Positions 1 to 9,100 of a stretch of DNA of 43,501 bases are shown here, piece by piece. Both the position numbers and the translations under genes were made by a program. The DNA lies in NCBI RefSeq assembly GCF_003236315.1, contig NZ_POTY01000022.1, forward strand, positions 1 through 43,501, written 5' to 3'. Within the stretch, counting starts at the first letter, position 1. The number at the start of each line of letters is the position of its first letter. Origin of the DNA: Micromonospora craterilacus. Its GTDB lineage: Bacteria; Actinomycetota; Actinomycetes; Mycobacteriales; Micromonosporaceae. The notes under the pieces are model-generated. The model was not told where the DNA came from, searched no databases, and saw nothing but the letters and a program-made list of their open reading frames with translations.

Positions 1-318
1 ACCCACAACAGCGCTTCCTGGCGCTGCCGGAGGTCCCGGTATCCCCGCTTCGAGGGCCGCATCTTCAGCGCCACGGAGGTCGCCCACGGCAAGCCCGCCC
101 CCGACCTGTTCCTGCACGCAGCGGTGGCGATGGGTGTCCCGCCCGTGGCGTGCGTCGTGGTCGAGGACAGCCACTACGGAGTCCAAGCGGCCCGCGCCGC
201 CGGGATGCGCTGCTTCGGCTATGCGAACGGATTGACTCCCGCGCATCGGCTGGAAGGCCCGGGCACGGTGGTCTTCGACGACATGCGCAAACTCCCGGCT
301 CTGCTGGACGCAGCCTGA
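1..318 (+). CDS. HAD-superfamily hydrolase (phosphoglucomutase/phosphatase-like), 3' part
   Basis: This is the C-terminal end of a haloacid-dehalogenase-fold phosphatase; its start lies left of the window. The frame reads through KPAPDLFLHAA, the motif III lysine region, and then VVVEDSHYGVQAARAAGM, the motif IV acidic loop plus following helix, as in the beta-phosphoglucomutase/sugar-phosphatase subgroup. These enzymes hydrolyse or transfer phosphate on small sugar phosphates in the cytoplasm; the substrate cannot be read here. The first roughly 17 residues (THNSASWRC...) do not look like the usual HAD sequence before RFEGRIFSATEV, so a frameshift upstream of about position 50 is possible. 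The family call rests on the two motifs; the exact substrate is unknown. Confidence 0.8.
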   Translation, partial: THNSASWRCRRSRYPRFEGRIFSATEVAHGKPAPDLFLHAAVAMGVPPVACVVVEDSHYGVQAARAAGMRCFGYANGLTPAHRLEGPGTVVFDDMRKLPALLDAA

Positions 319-656
319 CCACGCGCGATGGCCACAGCATCAACCGCAGCACGGACGGCGGAGCCTTGGCACTCATGAACGATGGCACGACCGTCGAATA
401 ATCACGTCGATTGGCCGTATCGCCGGCCCCTGGCCAGAGCCGACGAGCCTTCGCGGGCCGAGTGCGACCGCGTCGGTGGTCGGCGACCTGGTTGAGGCAT
501 TCCTGACCAGGAACCTGCGCAAGATCACGTATACGCTCATCGGCACGACCGGGCGGTGGTCAGGTCACGCGCCGTGAGGTTGAGTCGGGCGCGGTCAGCG
601 GCCAGAAGCCGATGGCATGAGGCACCACTGTTTCCCTCTCGGCGGAGGAGGTTGTT
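319..656. other. intergenic, no gene recognised
   Basis: No convincing coding frame is seen between the phosphatase end and the next gene. Short open frames here are shadows or low-quality. A promoter for the downstream small gene probably lies here but no clear -35/-10 pair stands out. Confidence 0.5.
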
Positions 657-1049
657 ATGGAGTCGGGCCAGCCGCCCCAGGCTGCGATGGAGGCGGCGAC
701 GGCGGACCTGCTCCATCTAGGCTTCCTGGACATCCGGATCCTCACTGCGCCACTGCTGGAAGCCCATCCGGCGGACGCACTGGACCGACGTCGTGAGCGC
801 GCCAACATGATCGCCGACATCTGCCACCAGCTTCCAGGACTCCTCGCGCCGCAACGACGCGATCAACTCGCCGACGGGCTGCGATACCTATGGCAAACGG
901 CGAGCGCGACCAAGCGCCAGTGGCTGCGGTCCCGCTGGGACCACCTGAACTACGACCACCGCTGGCTGACCGAGGCCGTAACTGAACAGCCCAGCCCGGA
1001 CGAGAACTACCGCAACTGTGGACCGCCGGCCCCACTGGTTGAACCCTGA
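657..1049 (+). CDS. hypothetical protein, 130 aa
   Basis: I do not recognise this protein. The start ATG is preceded by a strong ribosome binding site (GGAGGAGG, about five bases before the codon), which supports a real gene. The product is soluble, mostly helical by composition, with no signal peptide or membrane segment; the middle part is rich in Arg, Leu and Gln (residues 30-90) and the tail is Pro-rich. It ends shortly before the next small gene on the same strand, so the two may be cotranscribed. No catalytic motif is visible. Confidence 0.6.
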   Translation: MESGQPPQAAMEAATADLLHLGFLDIRILTAPLLEAHPADALDRRRERANMIADICHQLPGLLAPQRRDQLADGLRYLWQTASATKRQWLRSRWDHLNYDHRWLTEAVTEQPSPDENYRNCGPPAPLVEP

Positions 1050-1138
1050 CCCCTTGGCCTCGGACGGTGGCGAGCTACCTGCGGATGCGGATGCTGAGCG
1101 GGCATCTCCGGCATCCGTGCAAGGATCATCCGGTGGTC

Positions 1139-1537
1139 ATGGAGCCGGTCCCCAGCTACGAGGACCTGATCTGGTTGTTCGAGGCGGAGCCGGTCTATCG
1201 GTACGCGGACGACGAGCGTGAGGCCGGCTACCAGTTCGACTGGCGAGAGCTGTGGCCGTACACGGCAGTTACGTTCCGAACCACCCGAGCTGGTTACGAC
1301 GTAGAGATGTACATCGAGCCGGGATACGAGGTCGTTCGGCTACGGTTGCGTACCGCCTCTGACGGAGTCGAGTTGCTCGACCTGGATCTGCGTGCCGTTC
1401 AGGGTGTCGGAGTCGAACGGATCCATGGTCGCGAGCTGCTACGGGTCGATTTCCCGGACGACTCGCCGGCTTCCACCCTGTGGCTACGGATGAAGCCCGA
1501 CGTCGCGCTGCACTGGTCGTATGGCCCGGCAGGTTGA
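1139..1537 (+). CDS. hypothetical protein, 132 aa
   Basis: Unrecognised soluble protein beginning MEPVPSYEDLIWLFEAEP. The open frame extends upstream to 1067, but the residues there read like noncoding sequence; the ATG at 1139 has an AAGGATC stretch roughly ten bases upstream and gives a compact acidic protein, so I chose it. Alternating hydrophobic and polar residues (VTFRTTRAGYDVEMYIEPG) suggest a beta-rich fold. Size, acidity and position near a toxin locus are compatible with an immunity-type or housekeeping unknown, but nothing in the sequence decides this. It follows the 657-1049 gene with about 90 bases between. Confidence 0.55.
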   Translation: MEPVPSYEDLIWLFEAEPVYRYADDEREAGYQFDWRELWPYTAVTFRTTRAGYDVEMYIEPGYEVVRLRLRTASDGVELLDLDLRAVQGVGVERIHGRELLRVDFPDDSPASTLWLRMKPDVALHWSYGPAG

Positions 1538-1747
1538 CGTGGCTGCGCGGAGAGCGGCAAATCTGTAGTGGTCAAGATCGTTAGAATTGTCCGCACACAG
1601 CCTGTCGGGGCCGCCTGGTGGTCAACGGTCCGGTGCCCGTAATTCTTCTATCAGCGCCACGATTGAACGTTGGACGTGTAACCCGTCGTTTCTGAGCACG
1701 TTTCGGGCATGCTGTTCCTCTCGCTGTCGTGTGGGAGGTGGTGCCGG

Positions 1748-2140
1748 GTGGGCCGACGCCCGGAAGTGTTCGTGCGGGCGCTGTCGATGCCGGAGGGTCA
1801 GCGGCTGCAGCGGATCACGCGGACTGCGAAGGATCCGGTGAAGCTGCGCCGGGCGATCGTCGTGCTGATGTCCGCCCAGGGCCAGCCGCAGCGGACATCG
1901 CGCACCTGGTCAAGGCCGGCGACGGCTATGTACGCGGCGTGATCCACGCGTTCAACGACAGGGGGTTCGACGCACTGAACCCAAAATGGAGAGGGGGCAC
2001 ACCGCACAGGATCAGTGAGCAGACCCGTGACTGGATCTGCGTGATCGCCCGGTGTGACCCCCGATTCCTCAGCCGACCCTTCTCCTGCTGGAGCCTGTCG
2101 AAGCTCCGTGACTACCTGATCGAGACCGGCCGGGTCACCA
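1748..2140 (+). pseudogene. IS630-family transposase remnant, frameshifted and truncated
   Basis: Two overlapping frames together resemble the N-terminal half of an IS630-family transposase. The first, from a GTG at 1748, reads GRRPEVFVRALSMPEGQRLQ and ends in MSAQGQ. The second frame continues from about 1880 with ADIAHLVKAGDGYVRGVIHA and then FDALNPKWRGG, typical of the helix-turn-helix and linker of this family. After GRV near 2135 the similarity stops, so the DDE catalytic domain is gone. The element is dead. It sits about 500 bases beyond the 3' end of the toxin/immunity pair and may mark a past insertion or rearrangement. The frameshift position is estimated from the two readings; the 3' limit is approximate. 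Confidence 0.7.
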
Positions 2141-2638
2141 CTGCACACGCATGGCAATTATTCATGGTCGGCACCGGCCATCCATCAGAACCGACCTTGC
2201 AGGCCGGTCCCCGTGTTGTGCACGAGGACCGACGTGTCAAGACGGCCCGGCTACGCCGGGCCGCGCGCACGCGCTACAGCCGTTCCGGCCCGCGCGCACG
2301 CGCCCAACAACAGCGGGCCGACCGACCAAAAGGCCGAAACAACCTTCCGACGGGCCGTAACGATCCCTTTGCGATGCGACCATCGCGGATGGTTCCGGGG
2401 ATCGACGCCGCACCGCTGCGCGGCATGCCCCCGCTAATCTGGTCTCACGTTCGACCCACCCGAACCATCCGTCGATTCGCCTGGATGTCATCCTCTCGTT
2501 GACGGCAACCGTGACGGCAACGTGAGGCGACAGACGCGCATTCGGACAGCCGGCAATTAACGCATGTAACTGCTGACCCTGCGTCAGATGATCGTCAGTT
2601 CCGTTCCCAGCGTCACCCTATGACCGGCCTGAGCGGCT

Positions 2639-3106
2639 TTAATCAGCCACCGAACGGCCATAGTAAAGCAACATTTCCTCACGCACCGGTCCGCCCTTAG
2701 GAATCCGATACCACCACCCTTCGCGATCTGGCTTCACTCTCCCATCAATCCGTTCTGCATAGCCCTCCGGGTCAGGCTCGGTAAAGTTCATGAACCGTTG
2801 GTCCAGCTCCGCGACAGCCCGCTCGATGCGCGGCCTCATATCGAAACTAAGTTGAGCAAATCCTTGCGCTATCAGGTCTCGAATGACGAGCGCGGCGACG
2901 TAGTCGTGAGCTCCCCAAATCGAGCGATCGTCCAAGGGCGCAAGCAAATCGGATTCAAGCTTCGACAGGTGCTCTCGCCACGCTCCTACCAGGTCAACTA
3001 GACCAATGCCTCTGCCGGGCGAGGCAGACACAACAGTTTCATTGAGCCGCAAAATATCGGCTTCACTAAGGCGCTCGCGAAGCCACTTGGCTGTATCTTC
3101 GCCCAT
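2639..3106 (-). CDS. putative immunity protein for the RHS toxin tip
   Basis: A 155-residue acidic soluble protein starting MGEDTAKWLRERLSEADILR. Its ATG lies 4 bases after the toxin stop codon (TGA-gctg-ATG), and the toxin's last bases (GCAGGTGAG) supply the ribosome binding site, so translation is probably coupled. An open frame extends upstream to 3211 but is antisense-like sequence inside the toxin gene. I do not recognise the family. Helical N-terminal part (residues 1-110), then a Gly/Trp-containing tail (EGWWYRIPKGG). The immunity role is inferred from position: polymorphic toxins of this class are followed directly by a dedicated inhibitor gene. Base composition is visibly less GC-rich than the toxin body, as expected for an exchanged toxin-immunity cassette. 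Confidence 0.65.
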   Translation of the reverse strand: MGEDTAKWLRERLSEADILRLNETVVSASPGRGIGLVDLVGAWREHLSKLESDLLAPLDDRSIWGAHDYVAALVIRDLIAQGFAQLSFDMRPRIERAVAELDQRFMNFTEPDPEGYAERIDGRVKPDREGWWYRIPKGGPVREEMLLYYGRSVAD

Positions 3107-3110
3107 CAGC

Positions 3111-6100
3111 TCACCTGCCCGAGAAGTATGCCGTACTCTTCCACGGCATGTCGTAGTTGATGATGACCCTAACGCCGTTGTGCTCAAACTTGGCAGCGTT
3201 CTGCTTATCAACCTGAACCGGGCCAGCGTTCCTCAACGCATCCTCGATTTGGCTGCGGCCAGGTCGACCCATCGCCGGGTTTCCGCCGCCCGTATGGCCA
3301 TAAACGAACTCGGTCATCTCGTCTAGAGAATAGTCCGAACCGTGGAAATCAGCATCGCCGGGAGTCTTCTTCCCGAAAGGCACCCCACAGAACGGTCCTG
3401 TGTTGTGCACGAGCACCGGCGTGTTGCCAGCCATCACATAGTACGTGTGGAAGTCTTCGACCGTGAGGTTGTAGGCGAGCGAGCGCCAGGAGGACTTCGA
3501 GGTGCCTTCAGTGACCTGTACGGGTTCTCCAGCGGGGTTGGCTAGCTGGTCGCCCGGTTGGAGCATGTCGGCGCGCAGCCATTGGCGATTTGTTTCACTC
3601 CAGAAGGGGTGGTCGTCAGTGGTTGCGACGGTGGCCCCTTCCACCATAAGGGCTCGGAGGTCGTCCTCGTGAATCCAAACGTGGCTGACTTTGCGTTCGC
3701 CGCTTCTGCCAGCCTCTGGGTCTGCGGATTGAATCTTGTCGCCAACCTTGAGTTCGCTGATGGCTTTGGTTGTTCCGTCCGCCATCAAGACCCTGGTGTC
3801 GGCGCTGAAGCTGCATGCGGCCCTCGCCCCGTCAATGGCGTTGTCGGCGCCACGTAGCAACTTGTAAACGCCCTTCAGGAGTCTACCCCCAATAAGGGAT
3901 GCTCCTGTCCAAGCGCAACCCGACGCGCTACCTTGGGCGCAGTCTCGCAAGTCGGCATATCCGTTGACTTGCGCGATGAATTCAGCTCCTGCTTCGACTC
4001 CACCGGGATCAGACGCTGCGCATGCCTTCGGGTTGTTGTAGCACCAGACCCTGGAGAATATTTTGCTCTGTTCGAATGCCGGAAGATCCTCGAAGTAGGT
4101 CTTGAACTCGCGGAATGCAAGCCAGTTAGGTGTCAATAGATTAGCGACGCCGTTTTCTCCACCGAGGGTGGAGTTTCCAATATCTACCCTCTTTCCGCCA
4201 CCGCCACCGCCACCGCCGTTGCCGCCGCCGCCGTTGCCGTTGCCGTTGCCGCCGCCGTTGCCGTTGCCGCCGCCGTTGCCGTTGCCGCCGCCGTTCGTGG
4301 GGTTTCTGGGTGCGGTCCGTTTGCAATCGCTGTCTTCGCATGGGATGAAGCCGGTGGGGTCAGCGAAGGTGGTGGCGTTGTTTTTGGCGTAGCTGTAGGC
4401 GTTCCACTGTTGCGGGTCGGTGAGGTCTTGGATGGGGTCGACGCTGATGAAGCGGCCGAGGGTGGGGTCGTATTCGCGGGCGCCGAGGTGGGTGAGGCCG
4501 GTGTGATCGCGGGTGCCGCCGACGAAGCCGCGGGTGCCGAGGAAGATGCTTGGAGGAGTGGCGCGGTCTTCGCCGTATGGCAGGAGCCGCTGGCGGTTCG
4601 TGGTCAGGTTGTCGGCGTTGATCTGGACCTGTTCGGTGCCGTGGTGGTCTCCGCCGCTCCAGACGAGGCCGGTGTGGGTACGGACGGCGATGGTGCGGCC
4701 GGCGGCGGTGTAGTAGCGCGTGCCGTCGGTTTGGGTGGCGCCAGCGGCAAGGGTGAGTTCGGTGGCGCCCAGGTAGAGGGTGGTTTTGTCAGGGTCGCGG
4801 CTGATCAGCCTGTTGCCCTCGCTGTCGTAGATGTAGGTGGTTTCGTCGGTGCCTTCGGCGATGGTGTCGAGCCGGCCTTCGGCGTCCCATGCCAGTTGCT
4901 GCGCCACGCCGCTTTCGGTATGCCGGGTGAGGGTGTTCCCGCCGGAGTCGTAGGCGAAGGAGCGGGTGGCCGTGGCGGCAAGAGGGCCGGTTGCGGCGAC
5001 GCTGGTGAGGGCGTGAGGTTTGCTGACGCCGGAGGCGGGATGGGTGTAGGTCCAGACGGTGTTACCTGCGGGGTTGTGGTCGGTCTGCTTGGTGCGGTTC
5101 CCGACCGCGTCGAATTCCCAGGAACGCCAGTAGGGGTCGATGCTGCCGCCCCTCTGGGGGGACTGGTCGCAGGCTGTGGCGGATGGAGTGCTGCCGGTCC
5201 AGGCGTTGGTGAGTTGGCGTAGGGGGTCGTAGCGGAAGCATTCGACCTGGTCGGCGGTGCCGTTGGTGCTGCCAAGGAGGGAGGTGATGTTGCCGATGGC
5301 GTCGTAGCGGTAGGCGGTCGCGTATTTGGCGGTGAAGGTGCCGGGGCTGTTTTCCAGGTCGATGCTGGTGGCGTCGAGTCGGCCGGTCTGCTGGTCGAGG
5401 GTGTTGGTCAGTCGTACCCGCTTGCCGCTGGAACCGAGAAGGAGTTGGTGGGTGGGGCCGTATGCGTAATAGCTGGTGGCGGCGACGTAGGTGGCCAGGC
5501 CGGTGACGGTGGTGGGGTAGCCGTTGTTGTCGAAGCTGTAAGTGATGGTCTCGGCGGGTAGCCCTCCTGCAGCTGCTTGGCTGCTGCTGGTGAGGTGTCC
5601 GGCCTTGTCGTAGGTGAGGGTGCTGGTGTAGGTGCCGGCGAGTGCTCCTTCGGCTGCGGGGATGGTGACGGCGGTGCCGCTGGGTTGGTAGTCGTCGGTG
5701 TAGCCGGTCACGGCGGTGGTGTAGTTGCCGCCCACGTCGTGGCGGGTGGAGGAGGTCAGCTGTCCCTTGGCGATGCTGTCGTAGACGTAGCTCGCGAGTT
5801 TGGTGCCGGTGCCGACATCGCCGGCCCAGCGGGCGATGGCGCGGGATTTGCCGTCGTATTGGGCGGAGACTTTTTGTCCGCGTCCGTCGATGGTGTAGGC
5901 GAGTCTGCCGGCGGCGTCGTAGTGGGTGGTGGTGGTGCCGGAGTCTGGGTCGGTTTTCTGGGTGAGGCGGCCGGCGAGGTCGTAGGTGTTGGTCCAGGTG
6001 TTGCCGGCAGGGTCTACGGCTTTGGTGAGTTGGTTGAGGAGGTCGTGGGTGTAGGTGGTGCTCTGGACGGTGTTCGGGTTGGTGGTCGAGGTGTACTGGT

Positions 6101-9100
6101 CGAGGCGGGTGACGTTGCCTCGGACGTCGGTGTGGCTGACGGTTTTGGTGCCACCGGTCGGGGGGACGACCGTGATGCGGTCGCCGTGGTAGGTGGTGGC
6201 CGTTTGCCGCCACGCCGCACCGAGCTTCTTGTCCACTTCCGTTGTGGTCCGGTTCAGGTGGTCGTAGCTGGTCTCGCGGATGGCGGGGACGGTGGCCAGG
6301 TTGGGGTTCACGAGCCCGGCCCCTGCTGCGGAGCTGTTGTGGAAGGGGGCGGTGGTGGCCGCGACGTTGCCGCGGGTGTCGTAGGTGGTGGCGGTAACGA
6401 TGCGTCCGCCGTTCGGGCCGGGTTGCTGCGCTTCTCGGCTGCGGGCGAGGCCATCGAGGTATTGGAACGAGGTTAGGTAGACGGGGCTGCCGCTGTGGGA
6501 TTGAAGTGTCTCGGTCTTCGTGCGTGCTGGGGCGGTCGGTTGTCCGATGCCGCTGGAGGTGATCTGGTAGCCGAATCGCAGCGACGGCACCGCGGAGGAC
6601 TTGGCCTGCCCTGGCAGGTAAACCTCTGCCAGCCGGCCGAGCGGGTCATAGACCAAGTCGGTGACCTTGCCGTTCAGATCGGTGATCTTCGAGGGTTGAC
6701 CGGTGTGCCGGTCGATCACAGTGGTTGCGGTGTGGTTGAAGCCGCCGCCGGCGGTACTGGTGATCCCGTTGTCAGGCCAGTTGATCGCTGGACTGTAGTT
6801 GGTAGTGGTGGTCAGTCCCGCAGGGCCGGTCGTGGTGCGGATCCGGCCGGTGTTGTCGTAGGTGCTGCGTCCGCTGGAGGTGTAGCTGGTCGGGCTGGTG
6901 TAGGTGCGGACCTCGGCGACGTTGCCGTCGAACGGGGCCTGGGCGCCTTCGGCCGTGTAGGTGTCGTAGAAGGTGACCGCACGGGACAGCAGCGTCCCGG
7001 ACCCGCAGGTGTCGCCGGACCAGGTCTCGACCCGCTCCGGGAAGCTGATCATGTAGTAGGAGTTCGGGGCGTCCTGCTGCGCGTACGTGTAGGAGGTGCA
7101 GGTGTTATCCGCGACTCCTACCTGGTTGTACTGATGGAGCCGGATAGGCAGCCCGTAGGTCGACTCGTAGACGATCTTCTTTTCGCTGTGCCGCCAGCTG
7201 CCGTCGTCGAGTTTGACGCGGGTGTTCTCCAGGCCGGTACGGACTTGGCGGGGGTTGGCGTAGCCGGGGCCGTTGTAGCTGCCTTGGATGATGTGGTCGT
7301 AGCGGGTGCTGGCGACCTCGGTGTAGGTGGCGTTGGCCGGATTCGCGTTGTAGGCGGTCATCCGGTACTGCCGGGTTTGCAGGGTCCGGCCGGCGCGGGC
7401 GTAGTGGTCGTCGTAGGTGTTGCCGTCGTAGTCGGTGACGGTGGTTTGTTTGATGCCGCCGCCGCTGCCGGGGTCGTAGATGTCGTGGTACATGCCGCGG
7501 AAGAAGTTCGACATCCACACCGTGTACTTCGACGGGTCCGTACCGGAGCCCTGCAGCACCCGGACCCGGTTGTAGCCGGCGAAGATGCTCCACGTCTCCT
7601 CAGCGTCCGGCACGAGCGGGTTGTTCGGGTTCTTCCAGGCCGGATTTCCGACCGTGTAGTCGTACTGGGTGACCTGGTCCGGTGAGCCGCCGACCTGGTC
7701 TTTTACCACGACCTTCTTGACCAGGTATTTGTGGAAGATGCCGAAGCCGGGGTCCGCGCCGGGTGGTGAGTGGAAGATCGGGTAGCAGTCCTCGGTGTTG
7801 ACGTCCCAGTTGCCTACCTTGCCGTTGTGCCAACTGGTGAACCCGGACTGGTTCGAGCCGCCCTGCGGGCACGGTTTCTGCGTGCCGTACGTGACCTCCG
7901 TCCGACCACCGAAGCCGTTGCGGACCACCAGCAGGCGTGGCATGCGCATGGCGGACACGCCGAGGCCGGTCTCGTTGTAGTCGACGCGGCCGTCACGGAA
8001 GTTCGGCTGGACACCGTCGACGTAGTCGAAGTCCACCGGCGGCATGTCGATCTTGTTCGCGTCCGCACCAATCAGGCCGATCGGCCGCACGTAGTCCAGC
8101 ACGAACGTCCGCTCGGTCAGACCCGTCGGGTTCGACACCTTGTACCGCAACTGCACCCGGCTGATGTTGTTCCACGCCGCGGTGCCGGAGTTCCACTGGT
8201 ACGACGTCACCCGGTCCAGGATCTTGCTGGTGAAGAACGACTGGGTGTAGTTCCCGCACGAGGACGACCCGCACAACAGGTCGCCTGGCACGTCAGGGTA
8301 GGAGTTCGGGTTCGACGACAGCGACGGGCACGCTGTCGGCGTGTTGTTGAACGGGTCGTCCTCGGCGGTGCGTTCCACGCACCGGTTCTCCCACCCGAAG
8401 ACCACCTTGCCGACCGGTACCGCGCCCGTCTCGGTGACGTTCTTCGCGTACTCGATCTCCGACAGGTACCCGCCCCGGTCGTACTCCAGGATCGAACCGC
8501 TCAACGCCCGCTTGTAGTGGTTCGTCTCCCGCGTCCAGTGCAGATACGTTTCGTTCTCATTGGCGTCACGAACCCGGTCCAGGTTCCACCGCCACGGATC
8601 CCGACACGACCCCGGATACGAGCTGTAACACGGCTCCCCCGGCTCATCGCCGAGGAACGACATCTTCCACACCGAGTCCCGCACGAACCCGAACCGGTAC
8701 TCCGTGCCGTCCTGCGTCCACACCTTCCAATAGCCGTCGTCCTCGGCCCCACCGGCAAGGAACTCCACCCGCCACCCGAGATCGTCGACCGGCTTCCACA
8801 CCCCCGCGGTGGTCTTCACGATCTGCGTCGACTGCCCCTGCAACGAGATCGTGATGTGCGAGGCGGTCACGTCGTTGGTGGCCGCCTCACCGTCCTCACC
8901 GTCCGGGGACTCCCAACACATCTCCGTCTTGTGCGTCCGACACGGCTTGTACGTCCGCTCGACGTACCCCGGGGAGTACGACCAGCCCAAGCCCACCGGA
9001 CCAGACTGGTTGTTCGTGCCGTGCGTCATCCCATCCACGGCAGAGGAGCTGTACGACAACTGCAGGCCCAGCGTCTGCCCGTACGGCAGCGGCGGCTCCG

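Noticed and set aside
1729..2502. A 257-codon frame as an intact gene
   Set aside because: Only its middle matches IS630 transposase; both ends are noncoding in character.
4195..4292. CRISPR-like or satellite repeat
   Set aside because: It is a short codon repeat in frame with the toxin gene, without spacers.
4410..6476. Long plus-strand frames opposite the RHS gene (4410-5222, 5577-6476)
   Set aside because: They are Gly/Val-rich shadows of the YD-repeat coding strand with no ribosome binding sites or known motifs.
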